From Mesocentrotus franciscanus (lineage: Eukaryota; Echinodermata; Echinoidea; Camarodonta; Strongylocentrotidae): 64,000 bases of DNA. Location of the stretch: positions 10,429,587 to 10,493,586 of the forward strand of contig CP137674.1 in NCBI GenBank assembly GCA_037976565.1. The letters are read 5' to 3'. Both the position numbers and the translations under genes were made by a program. This document shows, piece by piece, positions 24,840 to 37,689 of the stretch. Position 1 is the first letter of the stretch; the number at the start of each line of letters is the position of its first letter. The notes under the pieces were generated by a model that saw nothing but the letters and a program-made list of their open reading frames with translations, had not been told where the DNA came from and did not search any database.

Positions 24840-27800
24840 CATTTGGATGAGGCTTGCAAAGCTATCTTTCTTTTAAACACAAAATATAATAAATCATACA
24901 GCAATTAAGCAGCCAACAGAGTGTAATTCAAGCCATTGTAATTTGGCCCTGTTTACGAGTAAGCCCTATTTATTTGAAGATTCACTCTACATAGAAGAAT
25001 GGCGTTGATAAATTTATAGATGATCTCCTTTCAATATGGGCAATATATTTATACACAGGAACAGAAAGCAATGCAGCAACAACAGAGTCAAATAGAGCAC
25101 TGGAACCCTACAATGGAGGACTCTGTTGTGAATTAAACTACATTAAATTGCTCGAAGGAAATCTTGCCTTTTCAATACAAAATCTCAAAAAGAGCTCCTG
25201 CAAACAAAAAAGGATTTCTTCACTGCTCTCAATACTAACTACTAATCATTTTATGAACACATGAACTGTTAAAATGAATATGTTCTGTGACCCGGACGTA
25301 AATGCACATGACATAACCTGCCTGTCTCATGATAAAATACAAAAGATTGAATGTTTCACAATATTAGACAATATTGCAAAATCAATACAGAATAAAATGA
25401 CACATTATCAACTACCTAAAGTTGCAACTGTTGCATGCAGTGTGGAAAATATCTCTTAATTTATTTGTTATACATACATCTACATGTACAGTACATGTAT
25501 ATTTACATTGACACTTAATTGAAATGATTTTATTGATTTTATTCTTTCTTGTTTTTTTTTTGTTTTTTTTGTTGTTGGGGGGAGGAGGGTTTTTTAGTTC
25601 ATCATTACTTATTTTAGTTCTCCTTTTACTCCTTTTAGTTTTCCAGAATGTTTTTGAGCTTTCTGGGGCTACATCACTCACAATTCCTTTGTATTTTTCC
25701 ACTGGTTACAAGTTACAACTCTTCAAATCATCACTTACAGGTGTACAAATATGCATCCTTTTGTTCAATTATACAATCCATACACTTAAAGACACTATGA
25801 TAAAACCCATCACTAAACAAAAAATCATACAATGAAACATACATGTACATGTACTGTATGCCCTGGCAGCATTTATTTTATAATCTAATATTAACACATG
25901 AAGAGAAACATACATCCGCACCGGGGGTTAAATGATTTCAGCACATTTCACACCAGCTACCCCATGAGATTCCTTCCCCTTTGTCATGCTATGATGAAGA
26001 TCAAGAGTCTTTCCTTGTGAAACTCCTGACGATAAGACAATCTCGTTAACTTAAGGTTCATGCCATGGTTTTAAACTTCTAAGTTATCTTAGGGAGTTAG
26101 GGACTGTGTGGATGCGCTCGTGGTTATGAATATGAAACTTTATGTTTACTGTAAGTTATAAACCATGAGCGATCTTTAGGTTAGCATCATAACTTTAGTA
26201 TGAGCAGCGGGGATCCTCACTCAAAGTTATGCGTTATGTGGACACAATTAGTTTAAAACTTTGCAAACTCCTTGTTTCAATCCTATGTTAACCCTTATCA
26301 TGGTTAGTGGATCGTTGTATATTTTGTTGAGGTTTCGCAAAATTTAAAGTATACAACTACGACAATCTCATGTGAACTAAAAGTACTGTATGACAGTGTG
26401 TAGGCCTATCAGGGACAGAATGGATTGATGGAAGAGGTTTCTTGGATGTAAAATAAATCCCCCGTATGTCTGGAGTTTCATTAATAAAGGTGAAAAGGGA
26501 TTTCTTTACAATACATCAATATTTTCACAATTCCTCATATTGGGTTAGATAACCCCATAAGACAAACACAGGTATTTAACAGTCTGAACAGAAAATACAG
26601 GATAAAGGCAAATCCTTAAAACTAAATCTTGTACCAAAATTAAGGAATTTTCTCAAACATTGGGTACTTTCAGCTGGTTTGGAGTAATTTCATTTTATCT
26701 CATTTCATCTTTTCATTTCCTCATTAAACAACCAACTTTGATTAAACAGCATTGGTAATATAACCAACCTCCATAAATTTGTTTATTCATTATACAAATA
26801 ATTTCTGAATTACCTAGGCCATCAATGCCATTGGAGGTGAAGGTCCTAATTAACTTCCCTAAAATTTATTTGTTCTTTGAAATGATATCATTTTAACCCT
26901 GATGCTTCCACAGCTTTCAATTTTCAACGTGTCAACCTTCAGATGGAGCGAAAATAGCCTTACCTCGTAAGTGGCGAGTTTCCGGGTTCTGCTGATACGA
27001 CCATTAGAATTTCCCATGAACTTTGTATTTTTATCAGTGAATGTACACTAAGAGCATATGCTTTTGTCTTTTTTCCATCATCCTGACACCCCGGGTCCTC
27101 CTACAATGTACAGGTACAGTAGTTAAACAAAATATATGTAGTTATTTACTTATTTAGAGCAAGACTTGGCTGAAGTTTACTATTACATTATTGATTCTAG
27201 TTCTGTAAGTATGGGATCATCTTCTATTTTATAGAAGGGTCTGCTATCTAGAAGATAGAAGATTTTCAAAATTATATTCCACAAAGTCCATGCACAAAGT
27301 CACAAACTACAATTGTATTCTACATGTACATATTCTAGCCACACACACACTGTACAAGGATATCTTTATCTGGGATAACCTCGTACAACACAGGTCATAA
27401 ATGTATCAGAGTACAACATGATTGACCTTAAATTATCAAACACTGTACTGGGTACACACAAATATGCGCAAGAAAGTACACTTTTCTTCATGGAAACCTC
27501 AAATTTGTAGCAAAATAGCAGTATTAGGACATTTAATCATAATTACCGTACATCAATTTGGATTTTACCTGTTCTGACTTCTACATGTGCTGCAGTTATT
27601 TTTGAGCCACAGACCCACATTTCAAGAGTTTATTTTTTCTCCATCTAGATTCCCCTTCTTTGCCCATCTTACTTTTATGTACAGTATGTACATGTACACT
27701 CTTTTCGTCTTTGATGCTTGATCAACATGTAAATAAAGAATCGAGAGGGACAATTTACATGTATTGTACACTTAGGCCTTTTTCCTCACTGTATGTGTAC

Positions 27801-27930
27801 AGGCCATCATCAAGTATACTCTACTATTGTAGCCTTGTTGTGTGCATGTACAAACAAGAAAAAGGGAAAGACTTATGGTTACGTGGGAAAACCAAACCAG
27901 TCCCTACGTGTAAACTTCTGCAAATACATT
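24840..27930. other. Intergenic stretch, no gene seen
   Basis: AT-rich; T-rich run 25550-25600, scattered TACATG motifs at 25485, 25845 and 27690. No ORF with protein-like composition. Confidence 0.3.
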
Positions 27931-28045
27931 TTAGTTGATAAGTTTTTATAAGATTTTACAGATGAAATTAACTGATGTTTTTTTAGTTGATAAGTTTTTA
28001 CAAGATTTTACAGATGAAATTAATAGATGTTTTTTTTTTAGTTGC
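27931..28045. repeat. Tandem repeat, 52-bp unit, about 2.2 copies
   Basis: TTAGTTGATAAGTTTTTATA starts at 27931 and again at 27983, with a decayed third start at 28039 ('ttagttgctaac'). Confidence 0.85.
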
Positions 28046-28928
28046 TAACTTTTTGGAATAAAATACATGTAGATTTAAATTCAAGTTGATGTTGATAGAA
28101 TTTTTGGTACGGCACTTTGCAGTCTTTCCACATGTCTTCTTTTCTTGACAAAAATATTAGCCTGCATTTAAAGGAAGCTAGGTAGACATTTCTCCATTTT
28201 AAGAAAAATCTCTTCACAATTTTTAGTGACTTCATCAATTGATGCCATTACTAATTACCAAATGCTTCAGTCGGCACTACGTGACATCAAAAAAAGAAAG
28301 ACAAAATTCACACTGCTTCCTAAACTACCAAACTAAACTAGACCTACATCGACTTTACTCATTTTTTTCAGCCATAAAAGGAAACAACAATGGGCACATT
28401 TAGATTCAGTCAGTGTTTTCTTTCGTAGACAAAGTTTAAAATGTGATCAAATGATCAAACTTTCACAATCATCATTTCTCAGTCTCACTTTGAATGTCAA
28501 ATTCAAAATTAAATTTGCCACTCTACTAGTACATACAGATCGACTGTAGTAACTTTAGCCAAGTAAAACTGACCGGTCATGTTATCAATTATTTAAGGTG
28601 GACTCTCATATTGACATGCCTTGGTCATTTTCTCAACCCACAAAAAGGAAGTGACCACAACAACACACAACCACATAGGTCTACTGTACACAGGCCAGTA
28701 CCGTCCCGTATAATACAGGCTTGAATACCGCTCTGTGTCCCCGTACCTCTCACACGTACCGTACACGACAATACAATAGTACATGTAAATAATACAGCGC
28801 ACTCTTATTTTTGAAACACATTTTCCGATTGCATTTTTGGATAGAAACAATACAGAACAGCATAAATAAACGATAACAATCGAATATAATAGATGTGAAT
28901 TATATATATATTGATAAATTATACGTAC

Positions 28929-29400
28929 CTCGACACCAAAATCATTAAAAATCCTATATATTCGGGCCCATGTCTGTGAGTTCTCCTACATCAAAGGTCG
29001 GGTTTATCTTGGAAAATAAAGTATATTCTCGGAATATAGACCATTATGGTCAAATTCATTCAAAATAGGGGTGAGTTTCGATTGACTTTGTGTGGAATAT
29101 CATAATCATTTAATCATAAACATAGATTTGGTTATATAGTCATAAAAATTAATTAATTATATATAAATTTATTTTATTAACGTAATTTTTCCTTTTTGCT
29201 TCACAACTTGAAATATCGGAACACCTCTAAAACAGATAGTATAAATTATTTTACCCTTTTTATATAATGAATCATTCCATGACGTCACGCACTAAGTGAT
29301 TGCTCTCGTTCTCATGTCAAGGCGACTACAGCATTGCACTCAATGAGAGGCATTGCAGTGCTAAGCACATGAACCACGACGAGTGATTTCAAGTTGAAGT
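28929..29400 (-). promoter_or_regulatory. Weak candidate first exon and promoter, minus strand
   Basis: The minus strand reads ATGATTTTGGTGTCGAG|GTACGT, a good donor at 28928-28927 right after an ATG. Upstream, around 29280, is TGACGTCACGC, a CREB/ATF-type site. If real, it would be the 5' end of a gene whose next exon lies far to the left. No protein evidence. Confidence 0.15.
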
Positions 29401-30059
29401 CCAAGTTGATACTTCACCAGTTCACTTAACTTACTCATTCGGTAGTTATTTTTAATCGCCCATTCTAATTCATCTGACTGCTTGAAATTCGCGTATTACA
29501 TTTAACATCTTATTCAGTTCGTAACCAAATGACTCTCAAGTCTAGATAAGATTAAGAAAACGATTATGATATAAAAAAAAAAAATGTTAAATTATTTTAT
29601 GATCCCTCAATTTTATACCACGGCCCACGTGCGCAGCGTTGCGGCCCGTCATTATGTTCATGATTGATTGAATTTTGTTTTTCTTCATGTGACAATTGAT
29701 TTTCTTCTGTTTCTTCCCATCAAAGGTAAGACCACGACTCGATGGTTGTCATGTCACCAAGTCATTACTTAATCGCTGTTGTGATAGATAAAGGGGATTA
29801 TTATTCTGTTGAAAATCCTGCCTTCAATTTATTGTGTGTTGTTTGCTGCCAAAGAACCTTTTGTTTCTTTTGTGAGATATTTTTTTACTGTATTTTTATA
29901 ACATAGCTTTGTAACATTTACATGTATTTCTTCCATGCCCCAGGTGGGACCGTTTAAGAAATAAAACAAACATCGAAGTTGTCCAACATCAAACATGTCG
30001 AGATGGAGTCCTTGTTGGACAAGATTTAATGATCATCAGCTATCCATCTGTCTTTTTAA

Positions 30060-31500
30060 AAATCTTTCTTTCTTTCTTTCTTCTATCTTTCTCATCCTAT
30101 ATGTAATACAAATGTAATAAAAATGATAACATCTCCTTTTATTTTTTTATTTTCAATACGGTGTTTCAAAATAACATGCCTTCAGCCGCAAAGCTGTTTC
30201 TTCAGCAAGTCTGAATATAAGACAGTATACAAAATAAGACAACATTACAAAAAAATAACATCAGATTCAGTAACAATTTAAAATATTCACAAAGAAAAAT
30301 ACACTGAATTACAAAAATAAATGCAAGTTATAGGCCTATACAAATTAAAAAATGTTTGTTTCCACCGTCTTTAACCTATAATAATAATAATTAAACTCTC
30401 TAACTCTCTAATTTAGGGTGGAAAATCACTTTTTTCGGGGTGTCATCATTGGGGATCATTTCGTTTTGAATGGAAATCCACGCTGAAAGAATGCAAACCA
30501 TTCTTTGAAGAGTAATTCTACCAGCCTACTTTAGAGTGAATTTTAAATAATTTTGGATAGGATTTATCTCCAGACGAAGAGGTCCCTTTTATGATTCCAT
30601 TAACAGTAAACATTTTCCTGTAAAAATGAATAAGCCTATGAAGTTTAGATATGATATGTATACATAATTATGAAGATTCATATGTCATATTTGAAAGGAA
30701 TTTTCAAGATATTTTCATTCATGAAATATTTTGCGAAGGTGTACATGCAAAACCTTTTCCTATAAATCAACTTGGTTCAAGTTTTGAGAAAATCATATTC
30801 TAATTGGGAATTTGTGTAACCAATATCCAATATAAGATAATTGACAAGTGAGGTGTGATGTCATGATATTGCATATTTCATGTCATTAAAAATTATAACT
30901 TTCTTATTAGTTGTACGATTTTCCTCAGACTTTTTGTTGTTGTTCTGTTTTTCTAATTTTTCTCCTTCTATTGAAAGCAACTCATTCTGGGACCGTACTT
31001 GACCTTTTAATAATAAGAGAGGACACTAGCTATCAAGTGCAGTAGCGCAGAGTGGTGTGGATGGGAAGGTGAAAGGAAATCCTGAGAACTTTGGCATGAA
31101 ATTATGCTGTCTTCCCATTAGGGTTTGTTCCCGTGCATGGTGTATCCAAGTATTCGGCGGATCCGGATCCAGCTTCAAGGTACCGAAAACGACAATGATA
31201 ATTATCATACAAAGTTCAGACAAGCGCCACAATCATATAGGCCTGCACCCCGACACTTCTGAATAGAAATTTTGTATTCTGCCTGCCCCCCTCTCCCGTG
31301 TTTAACTGCATGGATTTTGGAATTGTTAAGCCCGCATAGCAACAATAAAGGCGGGCGGGGCAGGGGCTGGAATATGTTCTTTTAACATTTAATACATATC
31401 TATGTATGCATTTTAAGTAGTCTTTGGTATTTTAGGACATTGATCCCAATATAGGATTGCCTAAGTTTTGAAGTAAATGAAAATAATCGGTGAAGGATGC
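30060..31500. other. Intergenic stretch, no gene seen
   Basis: 'GCCTTCAGCCGCAAAGCTG' with 'CTTCAGCAAGTCTG' (30179-30215) is a small stem-like motif of the kind seen near retroelement ends. A (TAA)n patch lies at 30377-30390. No supportable ORF. Confidence 0.3.
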
Positions 31501-31507
31501 TCCAAAG

Positions 31508-31528
31508 AGAGAGAGATAGGGAGAGAGA

Positions 31529-31589
<61 letters not shown>

Positions 31590-31605
31590 GTGGAGAGAGA
31601 GATTG
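31508..31605. repeat. (GT)n-(GA)n compound microsatellite
   Basis: (GTGTGT) at 31532-31575 followed by (GA)n at 31576-31605. Confidence 0.95.
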
Positions 31606-32980
31606 TTTAATATGTGACAATTTGTAATTAGCTTTTTGAAATTATATTCGGCAATGGTTAATCTGTGATTTTTTTTTGTTTAATGTTCATGAAGCCTAAA
31701 TGACAACTCTATAAGTACTATCGAAACATTTGGTTTTGTATAGACACAAATGTTGTTGTTGCTGTTGGAAATTGGCACCTCGACAAAGTTATATGTCCTG
31801 TATTTTTAGTTGCTGAAAGGAAGGAGTCAGAAGTCACAATTGGTCGTTGCAGTGTGGTCAAGGGAGTAGGCTAAATAACGGATATTGTTTCAAATCCTCG
31901 AGATAAGAGCGAAACATACTCTTATCTCTTTATAAATTCTTACTTTGTATTTTAAGGAGCAGCATGTTATCATTGCAACAATGTGATATAGGCCTACTCG
32001 TTAACTACTAGTTCAAAGTGGCGGCCATGTACCCATTCTTTGTGTTGTAGTATGCAGACACCCACCCCCCTCCTCCCTCCACCTCCCTTATTTAGATTGA
32101 TGTCCCCTCGTTTCCTGGAAATTATTTAGATGCGCTTCATTTCAGTTTTCACAAGTTATATATGGTTCTGCGTGACTATTCTGCCGTTCGATTACAATAC
32201 ATCTTGCATTGACGAAATGGGTTTGAGTCATCGCTCAAGTCAAAGGACTATGCGAGGTCGCTGACCGGGTGACACAAAAGATTGGGACGCTTTGCTTTCG
32301 GTATACGTAAGTCTCCGCTTGTCGCTCTCGTATCCGCATACCAATGAAGCGAAACGAGGGCCAACTGGCCGTGTATTTGTAGAAAGGTTTGTGTTTATTG
32401 GTTCAATGAGCAGATTTTGTCTTCTTTGTCCTTCATCGATGATAATATTGATAATGGCTGTATTACTGATGTGAAACGCACTTACGTGTCTCAATTCCAC
32501 TTTTCCAGTCAGTATCTCCTTTAAATTTTGTGTAATTCAGCCGCCTATATAGCCTACAAATCACAATCATATAATCGTGAATTATCCCTATATTATTGCT
32601 CTGTATGAAATGTCAAAAATCTTTCTCTGCCTAAGATATCTATTTCATGTGATAAAAACATTTAGAGACAGCACATTTGAGGCCTATTTTACTAACATTT
32701 TTTATCATTCTGTATCATTCTGTATCCCACCCGCTAATTTTGTCCCGTTGTGCCGAAGCAGAAGCGCAAGCAAGCTACATGTTTAACGAAAGAGGGCGCT
32801 TATCTAAAATTACGAAAGGGTCATCCAGTGAAAAGTCGTTCGTTTTGCAAGTATACTTATTTGGTCAAACTTTTAGCAGAAATTGAATCTCATCATTTTA
32901 CAGAAATAATTTGTCTTTTCATTCAGACATTTTCCCAAAAGGGTGATAGTAAATTTATTTTATGCCATATAAACTCAATT

Positions 32981-33445
32981 GGAAATCCAACCTTGATAGC
33001 AAACTACTCTAGAGAAAAGAAGAAATATCAAAGAAGAAGAAAGTTTGAACGAAATTGGAGAAAACATGAAAAGTTACGATTTTTTAAAAGTTGTAATCGC
33101 CACAGGTATGGACTCTTTAAATTGGCTGAATCGGAAATGTCTCTGTGATGTTGTGGCGGACAACTACCCCATTTGTTCCAACACACAAAATGACTAAAAT
33201 TTCAATTTTTCAAAAATGTATTACTCAGGAAAGTCTTTTCTTTTTGGAAGAACTATTATAATATGCTATCCATAATCCGTCTTGAGTAGTGCCCAAGGGT
33301 GAAGGCACTTGGGAGAAAAATAGAAATTAATTCAATATTTTTGTACATGACAAAAAGGAGAGTTATCCACGACTATGTCACCATCACTACAAATTTAAGA
33401 TTTGTAGAGACTTAGTGATCTCATATTTTAAACATTTATAACTTT
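32981..33445. mobile_element. Degenerate copy of TTAA MITE family 1
   Basis: GGAAATCCAACCTTGATAGC (32981), 'tatggactctttaaattggctgaat' and 'tagtgatctcatatttt' align with 12231-12825. Both terminal TTAA motifs are lost. Confidence 0.75.
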
Positions 33446-33671
33446 CTTGTTCTTTAACTTTGCTCATTTATGAAATAACAACAAACTCAAGAGAATATGC
33501 TTTATCCCCCTCTAAATATTGTAGAATTCAATGGTTTATATGTAGGAATTATAGTTCTATAATATTAATACACTTCTTTGACACTTTAGGTCTACAATTC
33601 CGACTTATTAAAAAGAAGAAGATGAAGAAGAAGAAGAGACTGCAACAGCCTTCCAGAATCTTGGGTAAAAT

Positions 33672-33752
33672 GTGAAGAAGAAGAAAGGAGAGAGGCAGAG
33701 ACAGAGACAGGGAGAGGAGAGAAGGGGGTGAGGGGGTGGAGGGGAGAAATAA
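33672..33752. repeat. Polypurine GA-rich tract
   Basis: GAAGAAGAAAGGAGAGAGGC then GA/GGGGT-rich purines. Confidence 0.85.
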
Positions 33753-34084
33753 ATAGAAAGACAATTTTCTTATACTAGCATCATTATAGTGAACTCCTCT
33801 AGTGTAAGTTACTAAGTTTCATTGACAATATTGGAACATTACTCTGAAAGAACATTTATTTTAGCATAATTATCAGTCTATATTATTAATAATCTACTTA
33901 TAATCTTTGTCCCGTAACCCCCTTAGCCCTCATTTTTTCCATCACACACCCTAAAACAGACCCTATCAGTTATCATGGTTGCACAAGTCCATCTTTATTT
34001 TATTCACTTTCTTTCTTATTCAAACCCAATCACAACCTGCCAATTTCTTCAATGCATAACAACTTTTTTCCAAGTCTGTCTAAT

Positions 34085-34300
34085 TCTGATCTTGACATCC
34101 ACTTCTCCGTCTCCCTCTTCTACTCTCGTCTCTTTTTTGTTTTCTGCTCTTTCCCTTCCCTTCTCTCTCTATCTCTCTCTTTTTCTCCTCTTTCTCTTCC
34201 CTTCTATATCTTTCTCTCTCTCTCCATCTCTCTTTCTCTCTCTTGTTTTCTCCTCTCTTTCCCTTCCCTTCGATGTCTTTATTTTTCTCTCTCTCTCTTG
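34085..34300. repeat. (CT)n/(TCTTT)n pyrimidine tract
   Basis: About 215 pyrimidine-rich bases; the overlapping Ser/Leu and Glu/Arg frames are artefacts of this composition. Confidence 0.95.
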
Positions 34301-34721
34301 TCACAGGTCTTTTCATCATTCAAGAGTTGAGAGTTGAAAGAGAAGAGTCAGACAGAGAAAGAGAAGGGGGAAGGCTGCAAAGACAGAAAGAAGGAGAGAG
34401 AATCATGTTAAATTTCTACGAACATATTTACATGTTCAAATTACTTGAAAGCATCTTGCACACTACAGAATAATGTAGAAAATTTGACACCAATGTGTTT
34501 ATTCATGATCCTTAAATAGATGTTACACATGCATAATCACACCAATCATCTTTAGCACACTAAAAAATGAAAATATCAGCAAACAGCCCCATAATCCCCA
34601 TCAAGCAATTGTCTATGGCATTCATAAAAATAAGAAAACATTGGAATTATCTACAAGGGTTTACACATAATACATTAAAAATCATGCAGTGATTAAGACT
34701 TCAAGTCAGGTTTTGATGCTT

Positions 34722-34800
34722 AATAATAATAACGTTTCTTATAAAGCGCTTACCACCGAAGTCTCTAAGCGCTTATTTGATTTGACTAGGTAAATTTGTT
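34722..34800 (-). repeat. SINE tail fragment
   Basis: (TAA)n followed by 'cgtttcttataaagcgctta'. On the minus strand this reads AAGCGCTTTATAAGAAACG-(TTA)n, matching the tail at 61960-62012. Confidence 0.55.
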
Positions 34801-35250
34801 TGAGTATTTCATAGGACCATTTAGAAGTACGGAGCACATACTGTTCCTTGTATATTATACATTGTAAAAGAATATTTAGAACACAGTAATAGTATCATAT
34901 ATCAGTCTATACACGTTTTTTTGCCCATGCTTCAGCCTATGGTACATAATGCAGAAAATGATGCAAATGCATATACGTGATGGATGAGATCGTGCTTCAA
35001 AAATGTGTATGACGATGTGTAAAGATAACGCTTTATTGAGAATGGTAATTACTTGCGAAAATGAGGAAAAATGTATAAATGAAGTTAATATTTCACTAGA
35101 AATAAATGTATTCTTTCAGAGAATTAAAAAACAAAGTATAATATACAACTTGTATCCAAAACGAGATAATATGTTAATATGCTGTCTTGTTCATTACCAA
35201 GACTAAAATAATGAACAATGCAGGTGGAATTTGCTTGGCATTTGGTTTTC
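34800..35250. other. Intergenic stretch, no gene seen
   Basis: AT-rich sequence; the 67-codon frame at 35003 has no recognisable similarity. Confidence 0.3.
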
Positions 35251-35251
35251 T

Positions 35252-35777
35252 TTAAAGGGACTAGTTAACATTGTTCAGATGAGAGAAAATGGTGCTAAGG
35301 TAGTGACTTCAAGGCTAGAAGTACATTTAAAGATAATCTGAAAATTTGAGTGAAAACAGACCATTATTAATGAAAAAAACTGAAAAAAAAATCAATTTCT
35401 GAATTCTCCCAACTATATTATTATATATTATAAATTTTAGGTGAATGTAAAACATCACAAAACAATGAATTGGCTCTATATACCATTCCAAATATTTAAA
35501 TGTTGGAAAGATTTTTAAAAGCCTGTTTTATGTCCATTTTCATGAAAAAACGGTTGGGAAAATTCAAAAATTGGTAGGTAGAATTTACTGTTAGAGGGTG
35601 ACGCACAGTGACGCCTCCAAAGAAAGCCATAAATATCTTTGTGGTGTGAGATTTTTTTCAGGATTTTTTGCATGTTAGAGGGTAAGTACAGAAGAAGGAA
35701 TATAATAAGTAACATTTCATATAAAAATTACGCAGTTTTTTTTATCAACCTTCAACAATGTTACCGAGTCACTTTAA
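35252..35777. mobile_element. TTAA MITE family 2, complete copy (526 bp)
   Basis: Ends TTAAAGGGACTAGTTAACAT and CAATGTTACCGAGTCACTTTAA, TTAA at 35252-35255 and 35774-35777. Internal blocks match 17960-18500 in the opposite orientation. Confidence 0.9.
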
Positions 35778-35936
35778 GGCTTTATGGCTAGCTGCCTGCC
35801 TCCATGATAGAATTGCCAGATATAATAAAAGTTATGATGATGTTGGTAACATACAGGACAAAATACCTTGGACTTGGTCATAAGAACTTAAACTTTAAAA
35901 AAACTCTTCAAAAATTGCAGCAATGTATAATTTTCC

Positions 35937-36528
35937 TTAAAGGGCAATCCAACCCTTGTAATAAGTAGATTTGTATGAAAGCAGAAAAATAACAGAAACA
36001 GAATGGCAAAAGTTTGAAATGAATCGGACCAATAGTAAGGAAGTTATGAATGTTTGAAATATGAGATCACTAAGTCTATGCGAATCTCAAATTGGTAGTT
36101 TGGTCAGTGGATTGTGACGTAGCACGTGGATAACTCTCCCATTTGCCGTGTACAAAAATATCACTAATTTTAGTTTTTCTCGTAAGTTCCTTCTCCCTTG
36201 GGGCACTACTCAAAATATATTATAGATAGCATATTATTATTGGTCCTCTAAAAAGAATAGACCCTCCTGAGCCATGAATTTTTGAAAAATTTAAATTTTT
36301 AGTCATTTTATATGTTGGAACAGATGGGAAAGTAGTCCGGCACTACATCACATTGACATTACCACTTCAGCCAATTTGAAGTGCCCACATGTATAGGGAT
36401 TACAACTTTCAAAAATTCATAAATTTCTTATATTTAGTCAGATTTAATTGAAACTTTCATCAGTTTGCTTCTCTGATTTTTCTGCTATCATTTAGAGTAG
36501 TTGTCTATTTGGGTGGGATTTCCTTTAA
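35937..36528. mobile_element. TTAA MITE family 1, at the TMEM69 stop codon (592 bp)
   Basis: TTAAAGGGCAATCCAACCCT (35937) and GGGTGGGATTTCCTTTAA (to 36528) are inverted repeats. The right TTAA (36525-36528) contains the complement of the TMEM69 TAA stop, so the element forms the start of its 3' untranslated region and supplies an ATTAAA on the TMEM69 strand. Confidence 0.9.
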
Positions 36529-37385
36529 TCTTGCACAATGATTTGAGCAATCTTGATGAGCTTTGTGAAGTTATAGCCATGCTCTGGCTCAGGGGGAGGG
36601 TAGAGGATACTGAAGCCAAAGGTCACAGAGACGGAGAGGATAGCGAACGTGGTGAGGAGAAACCTGAGAGAGCGAAACCAGGATGGGAAGGACTTGAAGC
36701 GAGAGTCCACAATTCCTGCCAGCGCAAGACCTGTGATGATGCAGACAAGACCGGGCTGGATGGGCATACTAAGACCTGTCCAGGCAACGAGCGAGGGCAG
36801 CACACTGGTGACAAGGCTCAAGGAGGTGGGGGTCTCACTGGGGGAAATAGCAAACCCCCAGCGGACACCACCTAAGAAGGACAGGATGCAGGCACCGTAG
36901 GCCACCTGGGCGAAGGCCACTTGAGGTCCACAGGAGAAAGTGATGATAGAGTAAGCTGCAGGAGCGATGAAAGGTATCAACCCAGAGAATCCTAGGATGA
37001 GTGCTGCTGGTGGAGCGGACCTCAACCGCATCTTGTGTTTCTGAAACCAACCGTCTCTGTTTGCTAACCCATCTTCATCATTGACAACCTGTCTCTTGCT
37101 TGCTGTGACATGGTATTTAGCTACACAAGTTTTGTACGATGAGAAAGACCCTGCTGTCCGTAAAATTTCACTTTGAGAGGGGAGACTCTGCACCGTTTGC
37201 TGCAAAACATAATTTTTATGTCCCTGCAACCTGCCCAATAAAACTGTGCTTGACTTTCTATTGTGACAGGATAGTAACCATGGCGTCTGGGTTACATTGG
37301 AAGATGTTCCGTAGCTGCTTTTGGCTGTAGGTACAAAGTGTCTATGAGCATGATGACTGGTGAGACATGATGCTCCCAGATTTCC
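36525..37385 (-). CDS. TMEM69: TMEM69 orthologue, main DUF3429 exon (5' end incomplete)
   Basis: An open frame of 286 codons ends at TAA 36527-36525. Numbered from codon 37238 (237 residues to the end), it has a basic, acid-poor leader with YKTCVAKYHVTASKRQ about 35-50, then about five hydrophobic segments: 79-100, 106-131, 139-158, 163-177 and 192-213. QVAYGACILSFLGGVRWGFA (111-130) is the hallmark of the DUF3429/TMEM69 family, a small multi-pass membrane protein without known enzymatic activity; a mitochondrial inner-membrane location is inferred from the leader. The frame is open up to a strong acceptor at 37386-37387, preceded by a long pyrimidine tract. The first in-frame ATG in this exon is internal (codon 70, just before RLRSAPP), so the true initiator must lie in an upstream exon or the acceptor must be alternative. 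The stop codon overlaps the TTAA end of a transposable element. Confidence 0.9.
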   Translation of the reverse strand, partial: GNLGASCLTSHHAHRHFVPTAKSSYGTSSNVTQTPWLLSCHNRKSSTVLLGRLQGHKNYVLQQTVQSLPSQSEILRTAGSFSSYKTCVAKYHVTASKRQVVNDEDGLANRDGWFQKHKMRLRSAPPAALILGFSGLIPFIAPAAYSIITFSCGPQVAFAQVAYGACILSFLGGVRWGFAISPSETPTSLSLVTSVLPSLVAWTGLSMPIQPGLVCIITGLALAGIVDSRFKSFPSWFRSLRFLLTTFAILSVSVTFGFSILYPPPEPEHGYNFTKLIKIAQIIVQD

Positions 37386-37649
37386 CTGTACAATTTAAAG
37401 AGAAACAGAAGAAAAAAAACATATGATATGATATGACATTTAATAATAAAATACTGGTAGTGATACTGCACTTCAATAGAGAACGTCAAAATATTGTTCA
37501 AAATGTAACTTCTTTAAACAGGGTATCGTTGTTTTCACTAGCAAGATGATGGAAATCTCAAAAACTGTAAAACAAACACACAGGGAAACACATATTATAT
37601 GACTACATTTTCTCTTGAGCTCAGTGGGTGCATAGGGTTTCAGAATTTG

Positions 37650-37689
37650 TATGTCTTCAAAGAAAGTTCAAACTTTCTTTGAAGACATA
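37650..37689. repeat. Perfect 40-bp palindrome
   Basis: A 19-bp arm starting TATGTCTTCAAAGAAAGTT is followed by CA and its exact inverse. It lies in the inferred first intron of TMEM69. Confidence 0.9.

Noticed and set aside
30179..30215. Hammerhead-ribozyme-like CTGAAGA motif
   Set aside because: The conserved CUGANGA...GAAA core cannot be completed in a foldable arrangement.
32240..32500. 86-codon minus-strand ORF and possible promoter
   Set aside because: CpG content is slightly raised, but no splice signals or conserved residues support a gene.
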